Shown piece by piece: positions 57,021-64,000 of a DNA stretch of 64,000 bases (position 1 is its first letter; each line of letters starts with the position of its first letter). The notes under the pieces are model-generated. The model worked only from the letters and a program-made list of their open reading frames with translations. It made no database searches and had not been told where the DNA came from. Position numbers and translations under genes: made by a program. This DNA is from Leptogranulimonas caecicola (lineage in GTDB: Bacteria > Actinomycetota > Coriobacteriia > Coriobacteriales > Atopobiaceae), in contig NZ_AP025285.1 in the NCBI RefSeq assembly GCF_023168405.1, positions 1,548,001 to 1,612,000 of the forward strand, given 5' to 3'.

Positions 57021-58268
57021 ATGTCCCCTAAGCCAATCCATGTGACCAGCGAGATTGGGTCTTTGCAGCGCGTGGTGCTCCACCGTCCCGGCAAAGAGCT
57101 GGCCAACATGAAAGCCGACGAGTTTGAGAAGTGCTGGATCCACGACGCCTTCTATCTGGACTACGCCCAGAAGGAGCACGACGAGTTTGCCCGCCTCCTG
57201 CGCGAACACGGCGCCGAGGTGCTCTATATGGAAGACCTGCTGGCCGAGGCCATGGACCAGCACCCCGAGGCCCGCACCGCCTTCCTCGACGAGTACATGA
57301 GCCAGGCCCCTGTGCCCGACCCTGAGCTGGCACCGCTGGTGCGCCAGAAGCTGGACGCCATCCGCGACAACCGCGCACTGGTGGATGCGGCGCTGGCGGG
57401 GATGCGCCTCAAGGACCTGGAGCTTGCCTCTGGCCCTACCACCCTCTCGCGTCTGGAGGGTGACGGCGTGGCCCTGGACGACTTTGTGGTCTTTTCCATG
57501 CCCTCCAGCTACTTCTCCCGCGACCCCATCGCCTCCATCTCCAACGGCGTCGCGCTCCATCGCATGTATTACAACCAGCGCAATCGCGAGGTGCCCTTCT
57601 ACAAGACCTTCCTCACCTACCACGACGACTTCGCCGGCACGCCCTTCTGGTACGACAACCACTCTGCAGCCCACATCGAGGGCGGCGACGTGCTCAACAT
57701 CAACGCCGCCACGCTGGCAGTGGGCATCTCCCAGCGCACCGAGGCTGCGGCCATTGACCAGCTGGCCCAGAACCTCTTCTGGGGTCCTGTGCCTTCCACC
57801 ATCGAGCAGATCTTCGCCATCAAGGTGCCCTACGGCTACGAGACCATGCACTTGGACACCGTGTGCACCCAGATCGACTACGACAAGTTCACCGTCTACC
57901 CCGGCATGTACGACGAGTTGCGCGCTTACCGTCTGCACAAGGGCGACACCCCAGGCGAGGTGGGCATCGACGAGCTTACCGGATCGCTCAAGGAGATCTT
58001 GGAGATTGCCACCGGCGAGCCCGAGATCACCCTCTTCGAGTGCGGCGGCGGCGACCCGGTAGAGGCCTCCCGCGAGCAATGGAACGACGGTTCCAACACC
58101 CTCGCCCTCGCCCCCGGCAAAGTCTGCGTCTACGAGCGCAACACCGTCACCAACGACCTGCTCTACAAGGCCGGCATCGAGCTTTGTGTTGTTCCCTCCG
58201 AGGAGCTCTCCCGCGGCCGCGGCGGCCCCCGCTGCATGTCCATGCCGTTCGCGCGTGCCGACATCTAG
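57021..58268 (+). CDS. arcA: arginine deiminase (catalytically intact)
   Basis: A 415-residue enzyme hydrolysing arginine to citrulline and ammonia, the first step of the deiminase pathway for ATP and acid tolerance. All family motifs are present: VVLHRPGKEL, YFSRDPIASISNG (catalytic Asp), HIEGGDVLNIN (His/Glu), MHLDTVC (His) and the nucleophilic Cys in GRGGPRCMSMP at the C-terminus. AGAAAGG is 7 nt before the ATG at 57021. It is placed between the transporter and arcB, each gap carrying a strong hairpin. The minus-strand homologue nearby lacks the Cys. Confidence 0.96.
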   Translation: MSPKPIHVTSEIGSLQRVVLHRPGKELANMKADEFEKCWIHDAFYLDYAQKEHDEFARLLREHGAEVLYMEDLLAEAMDQHPEARTAFLDEYMSQAPVPDPELAPLVRQKLDAIRDNRALVDAALAGMRLKDLELASGPTTLSRLEGDGVALDDFVVFSMPSSYFSRDPIASISNGVALHRMYYNQRNREVPFYKTFLTYHDDFAGTPFWYDNHSAAHIEGGDVLNINAATLAVGISQRTEAAAIDQLAQNLFWGPVPSTIEQIFAIKVPYGYETMHLDTVCTQIDYDKFTVYPGMYDELRAYRLHKGDTPGEVGIDELTGSLKEILEIATGEPEITLFECGGGDPVEASREQWNDGSNTLALAPGKVCVYERNTVTNDLLYKAGIELCVVPSEELSRGRGGPRCMSMPFARADI

Positions 58269-58321
58269 CACTCCCCCATCGCGCGATTGCGCCCATGGAG
58301 ACTGCCCGCGGCTCCACACTT

Positions 58322-58372
58322 GCTTCTCCCAGCAGGGGCCCTGTACCTCCTGGCGCCCCTGCTGGGAGAAGC
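58322..58372 (+). repeat. perfect 18-bp hairpin between arcA and arcB
   Basis: Arms 58322-58339 and 58355-58372 are exact complements with a 15-nt loop and no T-tract. In arc operons such hairpins are candidates for RNA processing or differential stability between arcA and arcB messages. Confidence 0.8.
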
Positions 58373-58449
58373 CCCACCGCCTAAGCATCTCGTTTCCCGC
58401 CTTGCCCCTCCTCACCTTCCCTATCACACCTCACATGAAAGGACCTGCC

Positions 58450-59457
58450 ATGCCCCTGAGTCTTTCTGGCAAAAGTTTCCTCACTCTGTTGGACTTCACT
58501 CCCGAAGAGATCAACTACCTGCTTGACCTTGCCCACCAGTTCAAAGCCATGAAGCGCAACGGGGTGCCTCATCGCTACCTGGAGGGCAAGAACATCGTCC
58601 TGCTTTTTGAGAAGACTTCCACCCGCACCCGCTGCGCCTTTGAAGTAGGCGCCATGGACCTGGGCATGGGCGTCACCTACCTGGCTCCCGACAGCTCCCA
58701 GATGGGCGCCAAGGAGTCCATCGAAGATACCGCCCGCGTACTGGGTCGCATGTATGACGGCATCGAGTACCGTGGCTTTGACCAGAGCATCGTGGAGGAG
58801 CTGGCTGCCAATGCTGGCGTGCCTGTATGGAACGGCCTCACCACCCAGCTTCACCCCACCCAAGCCCTAGCCGACATCATGACTATGCAAGAGGAGTTTG
58901 GCCATGACCTGCGCGGCAAGACCCTAGCTTTCTTTGGCCAGGTAGGAAATACTGCCGGCTCACTTTTGGTCATCTGTGCCCAACTGGGCATCAACTTCGT
59001 GCAAGTGGGCCCCCAGTCTCAGGTAGAAGGCAACCGCACCTACGATCCCCAGATGCTGGCCCGCTGCCAAGCCCTGGCTGCCGAGCACGGCTCCACCATC
59101 AAGATCACCGACAGCATTGAGAACGGCATCCAAGGAGTCGATGCCGTGTACACCGACGTGTGGGTAGGCATGGGACAGCCCTCCGAGCTTTGGAAGAGCC
59201 GCATCGCACTGCTGGAGCCCTACCGCGTCACCGCCGACGTGATGGCCGCCGCAAACCCCGGCGCCATCTTCATGCACTGCTTGCCTTCCTTCCACGACAC
59301 GAACACCACCGTGGGCGCCCAGATCGCCCAGGAGTTTGGCGTAACCGAGATGGAAGTTACCGACGAGGTCTTTGAGTCTGCACAGTCTCGCGTGTTCCAA
59401 GAAGCCGAGAACCGCATGCATACCATCAAGGCTGTGATGTACGCCACGTTGAAGTAA
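58450..59457 (+). CDS. arcB: ornithine carbamoyltransferase (catabolic)
   Basis: A 335-residue enzyme. In this context it splits citrulline with phosphate into ornithine and carbamoyl phosphate. Motifs: carbamoyl-phosphate site STRTR, HPTQALAD, ornithine-binding DVWVGMG, and HCLPSFHD (usual HCLPAFHD). The length matches catabolic OTCs. AAAGGA lies 7 nt before the ATG at 58450; the frame is open much further upstream through the hairpin but has no site there. No carbamate kinase (arcC) gene follows in the window, so that last step must be coded elsewhere or be absent. Confidence 0.95.
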   Translation: MPLSLSGKSFLTLLDFTPEEINYLLDLAHQFKAMKRNGVPHRYLEGKNIVLLFEKTSTRTRCAFEVGAMDLGMGVTYLAPDSSQMGAKESIEDTARVLGRMYDGIEYRGFDQSIVEELAANAGVPVWNGLTTQLHPTQALADIMTMQEEFGHDLRGKTLAFFGQVGNTAGSLLVICAQLGINFVQVGPQSQVEGNRTYDPQMLARCQALAAEHGSTIKITDSIENGIQGVDAVYTDVWVGMGQPSELWKSRIALLEPYRVTADVMAAANPGAIFMHCLPSFHDTNTTVGAQIAQEFGVTEMEVTDEVFESAQSRVFQEAENRMHTIKAVMYATLK

Positions 59458-59576
59458 CGAGCTGCAAGAGAGTCCGAAGGAACTCTAAGCCGCCCCTGAA
59501 GAGCTGTAGGGGTCCAGCAGCACCATTGGATCCCCTCTAGAAACCTGCTCCAGAGACACAAAAGTACCCTCAGTAT

Positions 59577-59681
59577 CCCTCTAAAAATGTACTTCATATG
59601 CAACATATAATCGTAGCTAATGCAGATATTTGCTGCATTAGCTACGCTTTAATGTAACTAATGCAGAAGGTTTTCAGAGGG
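59577..59681. repeat. 105-bp palindromic element, copy B
   Basis: Ends CCCTCTAAAA and TTTTCAGAGGG. The centre is a perfect 14-bp hairpin (59612-59625 with 59633-59646). A third arm (59654-59666) resembles the first and could pair with the second instead, giving two exclusive folds. The last 28 bp match copy A at 22 of 28 positions. It lies 3' of arcB; the 59,458-59,576 stretch before it has small hairpins that may end the arc transcript. Confidence 0.75.
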
Positions 59682-59852
59682 CCTAATACCCCTTATTGCC
59701 CCCAGCCTGCTCTTCTGCCTCGAGCAGCTCTAACACTCTTGACCAGCGAATCCCCTACTAGGGGCTCTCACGCCGGGACACCCGTAGCTACATCCCATCC
59801 CTGCCAATGCGGCGCCCGCAGCAAAGCCCCGCTCGCAGCACAATCCTCAACC

Positions 59853-60038
59853 CTATTTCTTGGACTCTTCCATGGCCTTGCGTATACAGTCTTTTAAAAA
59901 CCCATTCACGTTATCAATACTTTCCATAAAGCACACGAGGTCCTCGTCGGTATTCTTATTAAGCTGAACCACGTAACGCTTTACATTGTGCTTTATATAT
60001 TTTGCAGTGGCACGCTTTTGAGCCTCGCTAACCGCCAT
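59853..60038 (-). CDS. small RHH-like protein, AT-rich, possible transferred gene
   Basis: A 61-residue basic protein beginning MAVSEAQKRATAKYIKHNVK and continuing with YVVQLNKNTD and a C-terminal helix (GFLKDCIRKAMEESKK). The AVSEAQKRATAKY start followed by a strand and helices is typical of small ribbon-helix-helix-like DNA-binding proteins on plasmids and mobile elements. AAGGAG is 6 nt before the ATG at 60038. Codon use is clearly AT-richer than that of neighbouring genes, and it sits alone in a 1.2-kb AT-rich gap. No toxin partner is seen. Confidence 0.65.
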   Translation of the reverse strand: MAVSEAQKRATAKYIKHNVKRYVVQLNKNTDEDLVCFMESIDNVNGFLKDCIRKAMEESKK

Positions 60039-60559
60039 TGGAAACTCCTTCATCTCTGCGATGATCTATATCATATTAAACATAGTTAAATAATGGCAAT
60101 CTAAACTAAGCCTTATTCGATTCAAATTTCCGATTCACATCAATCGGGCACATGTCTAACAATTGCAAATTAATCATTTGACATTGACACCATCTTGAAT
60201 GTCAATATTTCTACCTGGACTTTATCATCGTCAACGTGGCCAATAGCCCTTTTGGCACTCATTAACAAAGCGCAACCGGTTTCTTAGAATACTGCACGTT
60301 ATTAGGTTACAGTCCAGCGCCATATGTTCGCTACGGTTGCCAAATTCTCGCCTTAGATATCAGTAATACTGTATAGTTTTATCTATTACTTCTACATAAT
60401 TCAATGTCGATGCACAGTATGGGCGATAGGATGCCTAACTGCGCAGGACCGCGATAGGCATCGGCTCCTAAGTGTTTTCCTGAAAGCAAGGCACTCAGGA
60501 AACTGAGTGACCGCTATTGAAACATCGCCACTAGCGTGCGTCCTCAAGCTTGCGTCCTC
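60039..60559. other. AT-rich gene-free stretch
   Basis: No gene is supported. It is markedly AT-richer than the rest of the window and includes a TTGACATT/AATGTCAA inverted repeat near 60,180-60,210. Two GCGTCCTCAA direct repeats lie just before the hydrogenase terminator. It looks like the remnant of an inserted segment carrying the small RHH-like gene. Confidence 0.5.
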
Positions 60560-60592
60560 AAAAAAGAAGGTGCCAGCAATCCGGCACCTTCT
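60560..60592 (-). terminator. terminator of the hydrogenase gene
   Basis: Perfect 10-bp stem (60565-60574 with 60583-60592) followed by six T on the minus strand, about 50 bp after the stop codon. Confidence 0.9.
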
Positions 60593-60643
60593 AGTGAGCT
60601 TTATGGTTGTACACCGTCTTCACTCTTGTTGCAAAAACCGCCT

Positions 60644-62296
60644 TCACTGATCGTGAGGCTCGTCCACTGTCTCGATGGAACGGGTCTCTACCAGCTCCTC
60701 CGGAGCGGGAACGCGCTCGGTGTTTTGAGGGATGCGAGGGGCATCGTCGGGCTCGTCTCGGCCCATGGCCAGAAGCTCGGGGATCTGCATGCGATAGGCG
60801 TTCTCGGTGGCATTCTTGCGGGGAGAGCGCTTCATATAGGCTTTTACCTGGGCTTGGGACTTCTTGATTGACTGCAACGTGCCAGGGCCTGCCACGCAGC
60901 CGCCGGGGCATGCCATGCCCTCGATAAGATAGCCGGGGTATTTGCCCTTGATGGCGTCACGCATCATCTTGCGGCAGTCATCCAGGCCCTCGGCGGCAGT
61001 GATGTTGACCTCCCTGTCCGGGTGCATGCGGTGCACGGCGTTGACCACTGCATTGGCAACGCCGCCGGATACTGCAAATCCACGGCCGTCGGCGCTCGCA
61101 GCCTCAAAATCGTTATCCTTGGGCTTGTCGAGCTTGGTGTAGTCGACACCCAGAGCCTCCATCATGCCGGCCACCTCTTCGAAGGTGAGCACAAAGTCCA
61201 CCTCGGAGCGTACGGAGGTGCGCATGGCCTCCAGCTTCTTCGCCGAGCAGGGCCCCACAAAGACGATCTTCGCGTCGGGATGCTGCTCGCGCAGCCAGCG
61301 AGCGGTAAGGGTCATGGGCGTGAGGGCCATGGAGATGCACTCGGCGTTGTCCGGGAATTCCTTCTTGGCCATAGAGGCCCAAGCAGGGCAACACGAGGTG
61401 CCCATGAAGGGGAGCTTCTCGGGGACCTCTTCGAGGAAGTCTTGAGCCTCTTGGATGGTGCAGAGGTCTGCGCCGATGGCCACCTCCTCAACACCGGAGA
61501 ATCCCAGGATCTTGAAGGTCTCGCGCAGCTTGCCCACATCGCCGCGGCCGCCATACTGGCCAACAAAGGCGGGGGCCACAGCTGCGATGACCTCTGCCCC
61601 GCTCTTGATGGCGCTGATGACCTGGAAGATTTGGCTCTTATCGGCAATGGCGCCAAAGGGGCAGTTCACCAGGCATTGGCCGCAGGAAACGCAGCGATCA
61701 TAATCGATGTCTGCACGACCTTGCTCGTCGGAGCCGATGCAGTGCATGCCACAGGCGGCGGCGCAGGGGCGGTCGCGGTGAATGATGGCAGAGTAAGGGC
61801 ACACCTCGGCGCAACGGCCGCACTTGATGCACTTCTCCTGATCGATGAAGGCGCGGTGGTTCACGAAGCTAATGGCGCCCTTGGGGCAGATCTCACGGCA
61901 GGGGTGAGCCAAACAACCCTGGCATTGATTGGAGACCACGTAGGAGTTCTCGGGGCAGGCATGGCAGGCGAACTTGATGATGTTGATCAGAGGGGGCTCA
62001 TAGTATTTCTCAGGGCGCTCGGCCTCTTTGATGCCGTCAGAGATGGAGCTGGGCTGATCTACCGGCAGAAGGTTGAGGCCCATGGCCAGCCTGATGCGGG
62101 CGCCCACGATAGCGCGCTCCAAGAAGATGGACTCGCGGTAGGTGGCCTGCTCGCCAGGGATGATGGTATAGGGCAGCTGGTCTGCCCAGTCGGCAGTGGC
62201 ATCGCCTTGCATGTAGGCCACACGGGCTACCTCACAAAACACCTTGCGGCGAATCTCAGTGAGGTTGGTGTAGACCCCTCGCATGGTATCAGGCAT
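60644..62296 (-). CDS. [FeFe] hydrogenase, monomeric group-B type
   Basis: A 550-residue cytoplasmic [FeFe] hydrogenase that probably uses ferredoxin electrons to make H2 during fermentation (or the reverse). N-terminal ferredoxin-like domains bind several 4Fe-4S clusters (CHACPENS, CLAHPCREICPKG, CIKCGRCAEVCPYS, CVSCGQCLVNCPFG). H-cluster motifs are GTSCCPAW, VGPCSAKKLEAMR (Gly for the usual Met, as in group B) and EGMACPGGCVAGPG. The start is ATG at 62296 with GAGAGGAG upstream; 32 more open codons lack a site. No hydrogenase maturation genes (hydEFG) are in the window. Confidence 0.92.
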   Translation of the reverse strand: MPDTMRGVYTNLTEIRRKVFCEVARVAYMQGDATADWADQLPYTIIPGEQATYRESIFLERAIVGARIRLAMGLNLLPVDQPSSISDGIKEAERPEKYYEPPLINIIKFACHACPENSYVVSNQCQGCLAHPCREICPKGAISFVNHRAFIDQEKCIKCGRCAEVCPYSAIIHRDRPCAAACGMHCIGSDEQGRADIDYDRCVSCGQCLVNCPFGAIADKSQIFQVISAIKSGAEVIAAVAPAFVGQYGGRGDVGKLRETFKILGFSGVEEVAIGADLCTIQEAQDFLEEVPEKLPFMGTSCCPAWASMAKKEFPDNAECISMALTPMTLTARWLREQHPDAKIVFVGPCSAKKLEAMRTSVRSEVDFVLTFEEVAGMMEALGVDYTKLDKPKDNDFEAASADGRGFAVSGGVANAVVNAVHRMHPDREVNITAAEGLDDCRKMMRDAIKGKYPGYLIEGMACPGGCVAGPGTLQSIKKSQAQVKAYMKRSPRKNATENAYRMQIPELLAMGRDEPDDAPRIPQNTERVPAPEELVETRSIETVDEPHDQ

Positions 62297-62578
62297 GGGT
62301 GCTCCTCTCGACCCGTCCTGGCGGGCGTCACAGTCTCTTGGCACAGTATCCTTTATGATACGCGTAACCTTGGACACCCACGACTCTTGCAACTATGTAC
62401 TCGCCGTACGGGAAAAGGTATGCAATCTTGAGGCCATAATCAAAGGCCAAGGGGTCGCTCGAAGAGATTATAAAAATACAATTACGCACAGTCGTGAGCG
62501 TCGATGATCCAGCAGGACTTGAGGCAGTCAAAATGATTGCGGTCTGAATGACTCGCGGCTTTAGTGAGTAGACTCACA

Positions 62579-62663
62579 GCCTTCAGTGAGTGGATGAGCA
62601 CTCACTGAAGGCTCAGTGAGTGAAATTACGCTCACTGAAGCACTTTTGACCACTCACTGAAGG
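62579..62663. repeat. CTCACTGAAG repeat cluster with 14-bp hairpin
   Basis: A perfect 14-bp stem (62579-62592 with 62599-62612, loop GATGAG) is followed by TCAGTGAG/CTCACTGA (62613-62620, 62631-62638) and a further CACTCACTGAAGG (62651-62663). That makes five copies of CTCACTGA in about 85 bp. It fills the 452-bp gap between the hydrogenase start and the ABC-exporter end. Confidence 0.75.
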
Positions 62664-62748
62664 TCTCAGCTTTTCAAGCGTTCAAGCGTCTCAAGCCTGC
62701 CGTCCCGGGCCTGGCCAAGCAAGCATCCTGGGCCTGCGCTAAGGCTCC

Positions 62749-64000
62749 CTAGGCAAACTGAGAGTTATAGAGCGCGGCATAGGCTCCTCCGGCTTCGAGC
62801 AGTGAGTCATGGGTGCCTTGCTCGATGATGTTGCCGTGGTCCATATAGAGGATGAGGTCGGCATCGCGAATGGTGGAGAGGCGGTGGGCGATCACAAAGC
62901 TGGTGCGGCCATGCATGAGGCGGTCCATGGCGCGGCCGATCTCCACCTCGGTGCGGGTATCCACGCTGGAGGTCGCCTCATCCAGAATGATCACCGGTGG
63001 GTTGCGCAAAAAGATGCGAGCGATGGTGATGAGCTGGCGCTGGCCTTGGGAGAGGTTGGAGCCCTCGTTGTCCACCAGAGTGTCGTAGCCCTGAGGCATG
63101 GTGCGAATGAAGTAGTCGACCCGGGCCGCCTTGGCCGCCTCGACTATCTCTTCACGGGTGGCTCCCGGCTTGGCATAGGCGATATTCTCGGCAATGGAGC
63201 CGCCAAAGAGCCAGGTATCCTGGAGCACCATGCCAAAGTTGTCGCGCAGGCCGTCTCGGGTGAGGTTCTTGGTAGAGACGCCATCCAGGGTGATGAGGCC
63301 GCCGTCGATCTCGTAGAAGCGCATCAATAGGTTGATGAGCGTGGTCTTGCCGGCGCCAGTGGGCCCTACCACGGCCACCTTTTGGCCCGGAAGCACGCCA
63401 AAGGAGACGTCGTGCATGAGAGGCGCCTGGGGATCATAGCCAAAGCGCACGTGCTCGAAGGTGACGGCGCCGGTGGCTCCGTGGACCTCCATGGGGTGGG
63501 CCACATCGGATTCCTCTTCGGGAGCGTCCAGAAGCTCGAAGGTACGACGCGCAGAGGCCAGGGCGCTCTGGAGGGAGTTCACCATATAGGCCGCCTGGGT
63601 AAAGGGCTCGGCTGCCATGTTGATGTACTGGAAGAAGGCTTGGGCTACACCCACCGACATGACGCCGGCGAGCATGAGGCCACCGCAGGCCACGGCGATG
63701 ACCGCCAGCGAGACGCGCTGGATGGTACGCATGACCGGGTTCATGGCGTACATGGCAAAGTCGGCCTTCTCGGTGGCTTTGCGGTTGGCGTCTGCCAGCT
63801 TGCGCACCGCCTCGCAGCTAGTCTGCTCCTGGTTGCAGGCGCGGATGACGTTGCGGCCGGTGTAGTACTCCTCCACCTGGCCGGTAAGGGCGCCCAGCGT
63901 CTCCTGACGCTCGCTGGCAGCAGAGAGGGTGCGTTTGGAGATGAGCCCGCAGATGATGCTGGAGAGTGCCATAAAGGCCAGGTAGACCAGGGTAAGGCCT
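62749..64000 (-). CDS. ABC exporter (fused permease-ATPase), 5' part outside window
   Basis: The C-terminal ~417 residues of a half-size ABC exporter; the frame stays open to the window edge, so the true start is beyond 64,000. The visible membrane part has the last helices (VSLAVIAVACGGLMLAGVM). The ATPase has Walker A GPTGAGKTT, Q-loop in MVLQDTWLFGG, signature LSQGQRQ (variant of LSGGQ), Walker B VIILDEATSSVD and the switch His in IAHRLST. Such proteins usually work as heterodimers with a second half-transporter; the partner is probably upstream, off the window. The substrate is unknown (multidrug or peptide type). Confidence 0.88.
   Translation of the reverse strand, partial: GLTLVYLAFMALSSIICGLISKRTLSAASERQETLGALTGQVEEYYTGRNVIRACNQEQTSCEAVRKLADANRKATEKADFAMYAMNPVMRTIQRVSLAVIAVACGGLMLAGVMSVGVAQAFFQYINMAAEPFTQAAYMVNSLQSALASARRTFELLDAPEEESDVAHPMEVHGATGAVTFEHVRFGYDPQAPLMHDVSFGVLPGQKVAVVGPTGAGKTTLINLLMRFYEIDGGLITLDGVSTKNLTRDGLRDNFGMVLQDTWLFGGSIAENIAYAKPGATREEIVEAAKAARVDYFIRTMPQGYDTLVDNEGSNLSQGQRQLITIARIFLRNPPVIILDEATSSVDTRTEVEIGRAMDRLMHGRTSFVIAHRLSTIRDADLILYMDHGNIIEQGTHDSLLEAGGAYAALYNSQFA

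Overview
This 64 kb window is a chromosomal stretch of a GC-rich, Gram-positive, fermentative anaerobe. The best guess is an actinobacterium of the class Coriobacteriia (an Olsenella/Parolsenella/Atopobiaceae type of gut or oral organism). Grounds: strong purine-rich ribosome sites and frequent TTG/GTG starts; giant LPXTG-type surface proteins with DUF11 repeats; an arginine deiminase pathway; GltBD plus a short class-I glutamine synthetase; a ferredoxin-like [FeFe] hydrogenase; and a FeoA-FeoA-FeoB iron operon. The genus is inferred, not proven. I saw no rRNA, tRNA, CRISPR array or prophage.

Layout. 0.3-13.2 kb: two giant secreted wall-anchored proteins (2188 and 1982 aa) in tandem on the minus strand. 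13.2-14.1 kb: a hairpin-rich spacer. 14.1-20.3 kb: gltB-gltD. 20.8-26.2 kb: ligA with two SemiSWEET-like genes, then a copper ATPase. 26.5-34.8 kb: an HtrA protease, a GlnR-like orphan regulator, an amino-acid ABC transporter (ATPase, an unusual permease, a lipoprotein) and glnA. With gltBD these make a nitrogen-assimilation neighbourhood. 35.0-43.2 kb: a Feo-associated small protein, gpmA, a cytoplasmic amylase, a GNAT protein, a small membrane protein, a cupin, and an aminotransferase/ornithine-cyclodeaminase pair divergent from a PucR regulator. 43.4-46.8 kb: feoA-feoA-feoB. 47.1-51.8 kb: a GntR regulator, an unknown small protein, a HAD phosphatase and aspS. 52.1-53.1 kb: a solitary AbiEi-like antitoxin gene inside a segment bounded by 28-bp inverted repeats. 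53.2-59.5 kb: the arginine island, with an XRE/S24-like regulator and an arginine deiminase homologue on the minus strand, divergent from a YfcC/DcuC-type transporter, a canonical arcA and arcB. 60.6-64.0 kb: the hydrogenase and the 3' part of an ABC exporter.

Most notable. (1) The minus-strand arginine deiminase homologue keeps the other family signatures but has Ser where the nucleophilic Cys should be. It is co-transcribed with an XRE regulator whose S24 domain has lost both catalytic residues. Together they look like an arginine-sensing pair beside the real arc operon. (2) A 12-mer, GCCGAGAAACCC, occurs nine times exactly and five more times nearly, mostly just 3' of genes and sometimes as inverted pairs around terminators. 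This is the layout of DNA-uptake sequences in Neisseria. (3) A ~105-bp palindromic element is present in two copies with covarying stems; one copy forms an end of the AbiEi segment. (4) Other dispersed palindromes (CTACTAAGTA, CTGCCA-N12-TGGCAG, CTCACTGAAG) fill the larger gene-free gaps.
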